A DNA stretch of 64,000 nucleotides from Albifimbria verrucaria. Lineage: Eukaryota > Ascomycota > Sordariomycetes > Hypocreales > Stachybotryaceae. The stretch lies in the NCBI GenBank assembly GCA_020081605.1, contig JAHREC010000018.1:496001-560000 (forward strand), in the 5' to 3' direction. Made by a program: the position numbers and the translations under genes. The notes below the pieces were generated by a model that was given only the letters and a program-made list of their open reading frames with translations, did not search any database and was not told the origin of the DNA. Within the stretch, counting starts at the first letter, position 1, and each line of letters starts with the position of its first letter. Below are positions 49,417 to 59,706 of the stretch, piece after piece.

Positions 49417-49445
49417 GGGGTGGGGAGGGGTGGGGAGAGAAGGGG
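49417..49445 (+). promoter_or_regulatory. G-quadruplex motif overlapping CreA-type sites
   Basis: GGGGTGGGGAGGGGTGGGG (49,417-49,435) has four G4 tracts with one-base loops, the strongest class of quadruplex motif, with a further GGGG at 49,442. It contains two overlapping GTGGGG words matching the CreA/Cre1 consensus SYGGRG. It lies about 960 bp upstream of the hexose transporter ATG, on the non-template side of that gene. Glucose-dependent repression through CreA is a reasonable inference for such a gene. Confidence 0.55.
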
Positions 49446-51474
49446 TGTTTCGGGTGGAAAGATGGAGAAGTGAAGATTTGAGATTGCGGGTTGGAGTTTT
49501 TTTTTTTTGTTAGCCCGTCCAAAAGAGAAGAGGGCACTGTGCCGGTTAGGCATTAGGCCAAGGTACCTCGTCTTAGTGTAATGATGAGCAGCAGCATTGC
49601 TACATCCGATCAATGCCTTGGTATTGCAGCGGATTTCTGTCTCTTGCATAGCAAACAAATATCTCAAATCACGGAACGTGTCCTTATTGGGCCTCGTCAT
49701 TTTATTTTATTTTTGTTCTTCTCAGCTCCAGGAATGCCATCTCCAATTATAGGCAAAGGGTCCCTCCAGATGTCTCATCTCAGGTACCTCCATTGCCGTT
49801 AGTTGATGTTAGAGGAAGTGCTAGCAGCCCTCTTTGCACAGTGCTGAGTCGAGAGCCAGCCCAGCCCAGCTCTACAGCGCACTGCTGCTAGTCAGGTCGC
49901 CTCTAGTTTTCTCTGACTAAGGCAATCCATCAGATCCATGTCCCCTTGGGCCAAATTACTAGACGCAGTACATTCCCTCCTAGAATTACACACCTTCTTT
50001 CACCCATTCCGGATATTTGCCATGCCCATCACCAGACCACACGATCTTACCTATTCAGCATCGTCGAGGCTTTGGGCATTTTCTCGTGTCGACCCCACTG
50101 CTTCTCGACTGTTCCGATCTGCCCTTCCAGAGCACGTCCTTTGGGAAACCCAAATCGCGGATCCATAGTCAACCGTTGCTCGTGTCACAGAAGCCTCCCC
50201 GTGATCAAAGGCCCATGGCATCGCCTCTCCGCATTGTTGGATTCTTGTTTCGCCTCCACCCCTCCCCTTCTCCCTTTCTTTCCCCATTCGAAAGAAAAAG
50301 GCCGACGGGACCAGACAAAGGATGGACGAGATCGAGGCGTCAATAGCGATGCGGAGTGACCTGGGAAAACCGCTTTCATGGGGAGGTTTGCGGGGCCCGA
50401 AACACACTTCTGGAATTGAGCTACGAAGTAAGGCCGATATGGCTCATGCCTATGTGCTCGTTGGTGTTGCGGTTGCTATTCGTTTCGCAGTCCCCTTGTC
50501 CTATTCCTCACAAGCGGGCTCCACCCTCACACTGCCAGAAGCGCCGAGTAGGGCCGTTTCTCTCGACTACGCGGTTCTCCTCGTGAAGCTGCTTATTCGC
50601 CTTTGCGCTCGCTCCACTCTTCCAATCACCGGGCTCCGTCGACCTCTTCCCGGCCCCAGACCCTAATGGGTGAATTTTCGGTCGTACTCGACGCGCTTGC
50701 ATCCGACCGCATGGTTACCGGGGTTGTAGTTGTGGTGGCCGTTGGCGCTGGTCGTCCTCCTTACGCCGGTGGAGCACGAGTACACCACAGGGCAGTAATT
50801 GACCGAGCAAGGGTTGGCTTGGTGGTACTCTGGTACTGTCCATGCATGTGCATCTGCTCCCCAGTTCTTGGCCTCTGTGGCTGTCGCTGGCTCTAGTCGC
50901 TACAGACAGTGCCGAACCCCGTTGGATCTGGCTCCCGGGAAACCTTGTCTCTGCATCGCGGGTCCAGATCAGAGACACGCGCTGGGCTTGTCTCTTGCTT
51001 TTTTAAACTCGTCGTCGCGCGCTCGTCCCTGTGTCACCACAGCCGCAAGCCTCCCTCGGTACGTCCCTGCTGAAGAAACGAACGGCGAGACAAGGCGACA
51101 AGAAAATTCTTTACCCCAAGTGACACCAAGGGGATTGGCAGCTCCATTCTACGTGAGTGGGAAGATATGGGGGTGGGGATATAGTCGTCCTATTTGGCCG
51201 AGATAACACCATTCCAGTCCCCTCAACTCATCAGCGACCCAAGATCCCAAAACGTACCGCGCGGTCCCGCTTCGGCCATCCAAGAACGCTCGAGAATCAT
51301 GAGCTGTCGTTCGATTAGAAATGATTGCAAACTCGACTCGACTCGACCTCGCGGCAGAAATGGCCGTTCGTGCTCCACCAACGCGCTCCACGACATTAGA
51401 TCGATAATGTCATCCATCAAACTTGGCAAAGTCAGGGGTGCCTGAGAGTCCGTAACCATGGCCTCGGTACGTTT

Positions 51475-51505
51475 GCCTTGCCTTGCCTCGCCTTGCCTCG
51501 CCTGG
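51475..51505. repeat. GCCTT/GCCTC pentanucleotide array
   Basis: Six imperfect five-base units alternating between GCCTT and GCCTC. Simple low-complexity array in the gene-free interval; no function claimed. Confidence 0.75.
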
Positions 51506-53665
51506 CTTTGTGCTTCATCGCAACCACAAAGGTCATCTGATCTTGTTCCTTCGTACTGAACCGCCGTGGCTGATGTGAAGATGGGGGCTTTGTTGCCGGG
51601 TCGCCGAAGTGTACCCTCACCTTAGACCTCTGTCAATTACTCGGTTTGAGTTGAGCTCTGAATCAGCACCACGGACACGGCGAAGCCAGGCTCTCGCAAG
51701 GCCCCATCATCCTTCATCCGTCGGCTTGGCAGGGCTGGCCATTGTTCCCTTGCGGGTTGGGGCTGCACCAGATTCTGGGCTCTCCAATTATTCTTTTTTT
51801 TTTTTTCTCCTTCGCCCAACTACTCATCAACACACACGCCCCTTTGGAGGGGCTTCTGTCTAGCAGTCCTGCCTGGAATCTGACTAGCCTATGGTCACGA
51901 GCGCCTATGCAAAACCACTCCGGCCCGAAAACGTGGCGCCAAGGGCAAAAGCGCCGACGCGCCGAACTGGTCATGAGCTGCTCTCGATTCTTAGACGAGC
52001 TTCCCTAAACGGCTTTCTCATGCGCTGAACATGGGCGAAGGTTCAGCTCGTGCTTGTGCCCAGGCCGTGATAACACGATCGTGCCGTAGTCCCAGGCTCA
52101 TGCCCGCGCTTCTCGGTCCATTCATGACCTGTTGCCCTTCCCCTGGGGCCCCGGCAAGCCTGATCACAGTGTCAACGTCCGGGGACAGGGGTACTGCATT
52201 CGCTCGACTGTCCCCGGTCAATCTCCACGCCCAATCTCCCACCAAGGCCAGCGCCACCGACGTGCACCCAATCCTCACTTGATGATTTCTCACGTACCGT
52301 CATTTGCCGTCCAGTAACTACAACTGGTGTGGCGGGCTCACTGCGTCGTTGCGCGCAGCTGACAGGTAAGAAAGAACAGCGAGCGAGTGATCCAACGCCT
52401 TGCGCATCTTGCTTGGAGGGTGGTATTTGGCAGCGCATCTGGGTTGGCATTCTTGTTGCCATGTTGCTACGTTACTTCGCGCCGTCTCAGATCTTGCTGG
52501 GCACTGATCCCTCTTCCTGCCATGCGACGGTGTTGATGAGGATCTTTGGCGCACATCTCACAGCCACGCAGGAGATCAAGGACACAGACCTGACTTAGGA
52601 TTCATTCAAGGCCAGGGGCGCCTCATCGGGGATCACCTCCCATGCTCTGGTCTTGTTTCACATGCTTCCTTCAGCACCTGCACACTTACACACACACTTG
52701 CCGTACCGAGCCGTTGCTGAGAATGCTTGCCTACCGGGAAACCCATCGAAGCTGTGACGAAAATAATCTCCGGATCGTGAACTCCTTCGCTCAACGTCAT
52801 GACATAACCAGCCCACTATGGTCATCAAATATACATAAAACTGTGGGAAGTAATTCGAATGCAGCAGGTTTTCCCTGCCTAATTTTCCATCATTTCAAAA
52901 CAGTTAAAGGAAGCCTCAGGTTGGCCCCATTCCTCTCCCACCCCCAAGCAGCCTGCCTCCATTCCCCACCCCAGGTCCGGGGTTCTTCTTCAACACCCTC
53001 TTGTGGCTTCCCCAGCACCAGCACCAACGCTCATCCACTTTGGGCATGACCCCGGGTTCCTCCACTCCCCAGCTCGCTCAAGTACCTTTTCCCCAAATGC
53101 CATGCCATGTGCTCATCGCTGCCCGGCCTTGCCCCGGTGGTTTCCCAAACATCCCCAGTTACACGACGCCAGGCGCTTCTCGGGTCCGAGAGTCTGGCCG
53201 TTATGGGACTATCGTAAAGTCACCGCTGGTCTATGGAGTACGGACACCGCATTGGAAATATGACTCAACAAGTGAACGACTCTAAGAGTCAGATAGCCGT
53301 CTTCAGCAGCTCAGGTCATCATCAATAGTGGCAGGCCCCTTGCCAACTTCCGCCACCGGCGATCCTGACGGATGCCGTTGCACGACTACCTACCTTTTTT
53401 TTTTTTTGGCCTCGTGCGTCTTGTAGCTTCGACTAGCCCGCGCGCATTGCACTCACTTTCGCCGCGCCCAAGAGCAGAGCCACTGACGGAGTTCCCTCGA
53501 TAAGGTTCATTCTGACATTTGCCAACCTTCTAGTGAAGCACTGCTTCGCCCCTTCGACCAGAGAGGCGACCGAAGTGCCCTGACTGCTCGGCGCCTCTCC
53601 CATCTCTTCGACCGTGGTGCTCACGCCGTCGCTCAACCCTAACTCAACAACCTGCTGATCAACAA

Positions 53666-55478
53666 CTACAGCGTTGCTAGTCCCGACTTTTGCAGATAGT
53701 GTTCTGACCTGCTAAACTCTGCCTCGATCTCATCGGTCGTCCTCACCTCTCTCGGCTTCACTCTCGGGTGGAAGTTTTGCGGCGGATTCGATAGTCCCGG
53801 CTTGTACCCAGTCTCCCAGCTGAGGTCCGGTTCGTCATCAACCTCAAAATCGAATGCCCACAGAAGCTTTGCCACCATCATGAGGATCATGGCTTTTGCG
53901 AAGTCTTCGCCAGGGCACACGCGACGCCCAATCCCAAAGGTGTACGTTGCTTTGCGCCCCTCCTCGGCTTGCGATGTCGCCCAGCGCGTACCATAGGGAC
54001 TTTGCATATATCGGTCCGGATCGAACTCATTGGGCCGCTCAAAATCCTCGGGGCGAAGGTGCATTGAGTATGCACTTGCGATAACTGTGGTGCCCTGGGG
54101 AATGGTGTAGCCTTGGAAGACGTCGTCCTCAGTTACGAGATGCGGTAGTCCGAATTGCGCTACGCCCCGCCAGCGAAAGACCTAGCAGAAGTGACTATGT
54201 TAACTGGAATTCCTCTAGCTCTCAGTTGTAAGAACGGTTCGTTCTGGGCTCACCTCCAAGAGACAGGCCTTGACAAACGGCAATCGGTCCACATCGTCGA
54301 GCCCGGGGCACTTGCCACCACAGATGTTGTCGATCTCGGCTTGCGCACGCTGCATCACGTTGCGGTGAGCGGTCAGACATAATATAGTGCTGCTTGTGGA
54401 TGCCCAGGTTGTGTCGACGCCAGCATCGAGCACACCTCCAGCAAGGAAGATCAGCTCGCTGTCAGACATGTTCAGCTTTTGGTCCGTCTCGCGCCGCTTC
54501 AACACATAGGTGAGCAGGGGCTCGTAAGCTACATGATATCCATTGGCAAGGCTCATCTTGGCGACTTTGAGATTCGTCCCGTAGACATCATACAACCCTT
54601 CGCGGACCAACGCAGCACGCCGTTTCCACTTGGCCAAGAAAGCCGGAAGGTACGCAAGAAAGGGAAAGATCTCGATAGGTGGCGTGTTATTCGGTTCCAG
54701 TATCTGCATGCTATAGTCTCATGTCAGGGCATGCGCCTCGACAGGGTTGTGACTGGACAGAGTTGGTGAATGTTTCTTACAGCTCATGCTGCACCTCAAA
54801 GTACCGCTCTACAAATCCCGGCTCATAATCGTCGAGCATTTGCCCAGAAACTGTCGATATTAGCCTTGTAGGAATTGCAGGCCATTGCGCATATGCATGC
54901 ACGAGGTGACCAACCCGAAAGTAGCGCTGATGCCAAAGCCCATTTCCGTACACTCTCCGACCAAGAATCGGGCCGCTGCAAGAGATCATAAAGGAAGCGA
55001 GCGCCCATGGCCGACTGCAGAGGGCCTGCCCTGGCGATTCCTTCGAGGCCAAGAACATGGCGGGCTGCTGTCCTCCATCTCTTGAGCTTTTCGTTATCAT
55101 TCATGCTCAGCCACGACTCGTCTGGTGGCTTGACAACGTAGTCAGTTAATACGGGGCTCTGCGGCCGGTCCGAGTACTTAGTGCCGCGTCGGGCGAAGAG
55201 CTCCCGCACATGGGCTGGGTTGCTTAGAAGCACGACGTTCTTGGGCCCCATCTTGAGGCCGACAACGTCGCCGTATGTCTGGAACCATTCATGGAATTTG
55301 AGGAACGGCTGGCCTGGGGGACCTGGTGCAAGTTGCCGAGGCCGAGGACGGGTGGAGGGCCAGGTGGGAAGTTTGAGGGTCGACGAGTTGAGAGGAGGAA
55401 CCGAATGGTCGAGGTGGCTACGTATAGAGCGACGGCGATGGCAGAGGACCAGAGCAGAGCGCCAGGTTGGAAGTCCAT
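53666..55478 (-). CDS. Cytochrome P450 monooxygenase, four exons
   Basis: Haem-thiolate monooxygenase of about 535 residues on the ER membrane: an N-terminal anchor (ALLWSSAIAVALYVATSTI) then the proline hinge FPPGPPPVLGLGNL. Exons 55478-54915, 54850-54781, 54710-54254, 54181-53666, GT-AG introns of 64-72 nt. Key motifs are complete: C-helix WRTAARHVLG, I-helix AGVDTTWAS, K-helix ExxR (EVFR, split by the last intron), FERPNEFDPDRY, and the haem loop FGIGRRVCPGEDFA with its Cys ligand. One base is missing in the five-base run 55316-55320. The 54851-54914 intron is essential: without it the ALASALLSG helix runs into noise. CYP family not assigned; such P450s hydroxylate xenobiotics or secondary metabolites. 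A glycosyltransferase and an MDR oxidoreductase follow on the other strand. Confidence 0.93.
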
Positions 55479-56260
55479 GGTGGTTTAATTGTACGTTTGT
55501 TTCATTTATCCTGTATGCATGCTATAATTGTGTAATTAAATGGTTCAGCGTAGGTTCATGAGTTGTTTGTGATAGGAGCGTCTTTCTTTGCCTCATTCTT
55601 CCCCGCTTTGGAAGTTGGAGCTGAGGGCGGCCGACTGACTACAGCAATATCGAGTTATCCTGATAGCATTCCGTTGGGTTAGACCATACCATGATATCCA
55701 CTAGAGCCAATGTCAGAAGCCATCCGGGGCCAATGTGACCACCCACTTGGAGCTGGAGCTAGTAAGCAGGGATGATGGTTTTCGCTCACATGGTAGTTAT
55801 TCAAGCTATTCCACGTGAATAACTCAACGAATCAACCTCCAATCACTGGACGCTGGAGGTTTAAGCAATTCATTGGCAACATTGATCTCGCAATAAGGTG
55901 ACACGAATCCATAGGGACTTTTTGTTGGTTGATTTTACTGGCTGAGCAACCACCACCATGTCCTCCGTTCACCGTTGCGTTTCCACCGTTGCGTTTCCAC
56001 CATAGCCTTGGTCACTACCCTACATTGCTTTCCTGGAAGGGAAATATCACTCGATAGGCACCACATGAGATTAAGCCACCAGCATTTTGAGGAATCACGT
56101 TCACATACAATGGCTGATGTGAGATTTTGCTAATTTATGAAGGTGGCTCGGTAGATAATATATAAACTCAAGGTGACTGTGATGCGCCCAGCTCATTGAA
56201 CAGTGACAAGCCGTTGTGGTGCCCGATTCCCAACTCCCACAGGTTGGTTTTGTATCAACA
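55479..56260. promoter_or_regulatory. Divergent promoter between P450 and glycosyltransferase
   Basis: The P450 and UGT genes start 782 bp apart in opposite directions, so both promoters lie here. The word CCACCGTTGCGTTT occurs twice in tandem around 55,966-55,994. No coding signal. Confidence 0.4.
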
Positions 56261-57989
56261 ATGTTTAAAAGACTATTTGCTGTTCCCTCGTTAATTGTTG
56301 CCATCCTAGCAATCATCTGGACATGGCAGAGCTCAACAGAGCCGGAAGCTCCTGCTCCGCTCCTGGCCGTAACAACACGGTCCTGTTCTTAACCTCCGAT
56401 TTGGCAGGGCTCGCCAACGTCCATGTCGCGACCGCTTTCGCGCTTCTAGAAAACCACCCATCGATCGAACTTCACTACGCTTCGTTTCCTCGCCTAGAAA
56501 AAAGGTCAAGAACGTTGCAGCAGCAGCCAAGGCCAAGAATCCGTCTGCTCGACCAGTCGTGTGGCACAGCCTCCCGGGCTCGACCAGGATGCTGTCATGT
56601 TCCGATTTTTGGCAGCTACGATGGTTTATTGATGCCGCCGGGTGCACACGGTCTCGATAAGAAGGTTAGGGACCTAGGAGCACTGTTGACGACTTGGACG
56701 GCGGAAGAGCACTGGGAAATCTTCAAGGCATTGAGAGATGTGATCGACGAGGTCGATCCGGCAGTTGTGGTCTTCGACCATATCTTCAGACCAGCAGTGG
56801 ATTTGATTGGAAACGTCAACAGGCGATTTGTCAGTATTTCGCCCAATGCACTGCTAGATTTGATACCAGAAATCCAGCCATGGGGCGGCATGTTTTGGAA
56901 GTATCCCGCGTAAGTAAACATGCTTTGTCCCCGATGTTGGCGGATGTCAAAGGCATTTCCCCACTGGCTTATCCGATGGCGACAACAATGATGAAGTTAC
57001 TAACGAGGCGCATTGCAGGATGTCATCCGGCTTTCCGTTTCCCATCCCTTGGCGACTCATTCCCGTCAACATCTACATACAGCTACGTATAGCTTACGGA
57101 GTCTTGACCGCCCCGGCATCTCGGGGATGCGCGCATATCTGAGAGAACGTGGTATTCAGAATCCCCTGAGTTATGGAATGTATCCCAAGCGTGTGCCGCT
57201 CTTTTCCACGACCATTCCCGAGGCCAACCTGCCCATGGACGTGATCCCGTCGGACATCACGTTCTGCGGACCCATCGTGCTAGACACAGCGCCAGCGGCG
57301 GAGCAAGACGGCGAACTGGTGACATGGCTACAGCGTGGAGGCGCAAAGACGGTTCTCATCAATCTGGGAACCGTTTTCCGTTACACCGAGGCCCAGGCAA
57401 GGATCATGGCTGAGGTCGTGGCAACGGTGCTGGAAACGAGGGACGATATCCAGATATTGTGGAAATATCTTACCCAGGATAACGTTGACGACAGTGTCCC
57501 CGAGTCATTGAAGAAATATGTTGATCAAGGGCGGTTAAAGGTGCAGCAATGGTTAAAAATTGATCCAATGTCTCTGCTTCGAACGGGAAGCGTGGATCTA
57601 TTTGTTCACCATGGCGGTGGAAATGCTTACCATGAGGCAGTATTGTAAGTTCGTTGTGGACGTGACGTCCAATCTTTCCGTGTGAACCATACTTACTCCA
57701 TGCACAGAGCCGGCATCCCTCAGGTCCTCCTGCCAATGTGGTTCGACTTGTACAACTTTGCCAGCACGGCCGAGTATCTCGGCATCGGTATTTGGCCGGG
57801 CAAGGAGACGGCGCCGCAATGGGATCCGGAGACGTTGGCTGCAGGTATTCTAAGCGCTCTGATCGGCAAGGAGAGCGCTGCGCTCGGACCAAGGCGCAAG
57901 CACTGGGAAAGATCGCCAAGTCGTACGAAGGACGCAACCTCGCGGCGAGAGAAATCGCTGCAATGGCCGGTTTGGGCGAGGCGCGTTGA
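56261..57989 (+). CDS. UDP-glycosyltransferase with N-terminal membrane anchor
   Basis: GT1-type glycosyltransferase of about 520 residues. Exons 56261-56909, 57019-57644, 57708-57989, GT-AG introns. It opens with an anchor (FAVPSLIVAILAIIWTW), then the GT-B acceptor half (VLFLTSDLAGLANVHVATAF, similar to fungal UGTs) and the donor half with KTVLINLGTVF and the nucleotide-sugar motif FVHHGGGNAYHEA followed by GIPQVLLPMWFDLYNFA. It should transfer a hexose from UDP-sugar to a small lipophilic acceptor. About six single-base deletions break the frame (near 56,351, 56,507, 56,578, 56,630, 57,122 and 57,880), four of them in exon 1; adding one base at each makes phases and total length agree. This is the most heavily broken gene here, so real decay is not excluded. 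Animal UGTs carry the anchor at the C-terminus, not the N-terminus. Confidence 0.85.
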
Positions 57990-58686
57990 GAGCGCGTCGA
58001 GCAGAGTGGATGCATGGGAAATGACGCCAAACGAGATTAACCAGGGTCCCATTAGCGGAAGATGACCATAAAGGGAATAGATGATTCCAGATGCCGAATA
58101 GACAGGGGCCTGGACTTGACAGGCGCTTGTTCCACAAGTGGGGAAGAGAAGTTTGAACAGTTTCTTTTGTGTTGGTTGTTGTTCCTTTCTGCTGTTGTGA
58201 CGGGTGAGGATGAAGATCGCCCAAGTTGGCAGTGGAAATGCCAAGGGTGTAAGAAGCTTGTTTAACTGCCGTCCCGCTGACGATGTTGATGTAACCATAA
58301 CCATAACTCCTGAGTCGTTATGCTTGAGCATTAATTTGATCATCTGTGTGCATGGGTAGCCAGCAGGTTACGTGATGCTTAGAGCCCGTGCTGCGTGCAG
58401 CTTAGGGTTAGAATGCAAGGGAGGAGGCTCGAAGTGACAATTATGCCATTTGAGTCCAACTAGCGATTTGCCGTATCTCTTTAGAGTAGCTCCTCCGACA
58501 GACAGCATGGCGACTTATAAAAGTGGGAACGCTGGCTTGTGGTCTGTCTTGGTTTTGCTAGCAGCGAATTGTCCAGACGTCGTCATAGATAGACCCTTGT
58601 GCACACACCTCTAGCTGTCTCCCTTGAGCCTCATCCTACACCACACACTTATCGGTCGCATCTATTCAACGGTTTAGATAGTGATA
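57990..58686. other. Intergenic region with promoter of the MDR gene
   Basis: About 700 bp between two plus-strand genes. No coding signal. The downstream part has a clear TATA box at 58,516 and a long leader. Confidence 0.45.
58516..58522 (+). promoter_or_regulatory. TATA box of MDR oxidoreductase gene
   Basis: TATAAAA lies 171 bp before the ATG at 58,687 in a GC-balanced context, the best TATA box seen in the window. It implies a 5' leader of roughly 140 nt. Confidence 0.5.
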
Positions 58687-59706
58687 ATGTCCGAGACAAT
58701 GCGAGCATGGCAATGCGCCGCTCCCGGTCCTTTGGACCAGACTCTCAAGCTGGTTGAGATTCCTCAGCCATCTGCGCAAGAGCTGAAGTCGGGCCAAATC
58801 CTGGTGCGCGTCGCCAGCGTCTCGCTTAACCCAGCGGACTACAAGCCCATTGAAATGGGTGCCCTCGGCCGAACCATGGTCAAGTTCCCCAAGACGCTTT
58901 CTATGGACCTGGCAGGCCATGCTACGGCTGTGGCTCCCGACGTCACCGAGGTCAAACCCGGTGACCCCATCATGGGCCGTCTCGATCCCCTAAAGCCGGG
59001 CGGTGCCCTCACTGAGTATGTCATTCTGGACAGGGAGTGCTACGCCGAGCTCCCGGCCGGCATTAGCATGGACGACGCTGCCGGTGCCGGCACCGCAGCT
59101 TTGACCGAGTACCAGGCCATTGTTCCACACGTCAAGCCTGGCGACAAGATTTTCATCAACGGTGGCGCTGGCGGAATCGGAACTTTCGGTATTCAGATTG
59201 GAAAGATTTTGGGATGCCATGTTACGACCACTTGCTCCACCAGCAAAGTCTCTGTTTGCAAGGAGCTGGGTGCCGACGAGGTCATCGACTACAAGACCAC
59301 TGACCTGGCGACGCACCTGAAGCAGGCAGGGCCGGTCTATGCTGTTTTCATCGACAACGTCGGCAACCAGTTCAGCGAGCTCTACAAGTTCAGTGATCTG
59401 TATCTGCGCCCTGGTGGCCAGTACACTGCCATTGGTCTCCCGATCTCGATGGGTGCCATCAAGGACATATTGACAGCCTCCTTGTGGCCCTCGTTCCTAG
59501 GCGGCGGCAAGCGCAAGTTTGGCGTGTTCATCACGAAGCCGAGCCGCAAAGACATGCAGCTGGTGGTGGAGTGGATGGAGTCGGGCAAGCTGAAGACCGT
59601 GATCGACTCGACGTACGAGTTTGATGATGTGCCCAAGGCTTTTGAGAAGCTCAAGGGTGGGTCATGCCAGGGAAAGGTTGTTGTACATGTCGAGGCCAAG
59701 CCTTGA
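58687..59706 (+). CDS. MDR-family zinc-independent quinone oxidoreductase/alcohol dehydrogenase-like
   Basis: Medium-chain dehydrogenase/reductase of 339 residues, single exon, frame intact. Start chosen at ATG 58,687 (MSETMRAWQCAAPGPLDQ); the GTG six bases earlier is not expected to start in fungi. The N-terminal GroES-like half has SLNPADYKP and GHATAVAP; the Rossmann half has the NADP(H) loop INGGAGGIGTFGIQIGK. Zinc-binding cysteines are lacking, which places it with quinone oxidoreductases and trans-enoyl reductase-like proteins. Likely reaction: NADPH-dependent reduction of a quinone or an activated double bond. Codon use is strongly C/G-ending, unlike the broken genes around it. Lies 700 bp after the UGT on the same strand; joint work with the P450 and UGT is inference. 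Confidence 0.93.
   Translation: MSETMRAWQCAAPGPLDQTLKLVEIPQPSAQELKSGQILVRVASVSLNPADYKPIEMGALGRTMVKFPKTLSMDLAGHATAVAPDVTEVKPGDPIMGRLDPLKPGGALTEYVILDRECYAELPAGISMDDAAGAGTAALTEYQAIVPHVKPGDKIFINGGAGGIGTFGIQIGKILGCHVTTTCSTSKVSVCKELGADEVIDYKTTDLATHLKQAGPVYAVFIDNVGNQFSELYKFSDLYLRPGGQYTAIGLPISMGAIKDILTASLWPSFLGGGKRKFGVFITKPSRKDMQLVVEWMESGKLKTVIDSTYEFDDVPKAFEKLKGGSCQGKVVVHVEAKP

Larger units (their letters stand above)
48459..53665. other. 5.2-kb region without recognisable genes
   Basis: Upstream region of the hexose transporter, reaching the 3' end of the P450. Composition is GC-rich compared with the 20-26 kb zone, yet open frames on both strands lack domains, consistent codon use and plausible introns. 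It holds the G-quadruplex/CreA tract (49,417-49,445), poly-T or poly-A tracts near 49,500, 51,790 and 53,395, and a GCCTT/GCCTC array at 51,475-51,505. Possible contents are a long promoter, long 5' leader or non-coding transcripts; the sequence alone does not decide. Confidence 0.4.

Noticed and set aside
50322..50666. Frames of 100-135 codons on both strands in the 50-53 kb region
   Set aside because: Overlapping frames of similar length on both strands are what GC-rich non-coding DNA gives; no domains or splice sites support any of them.
54777..55100. Frameshift inside the P450 near 54,900
   Set aside because: A 64-nt GT-AG intron (54,914-54,851) restores the helix and the following exon without any indel.
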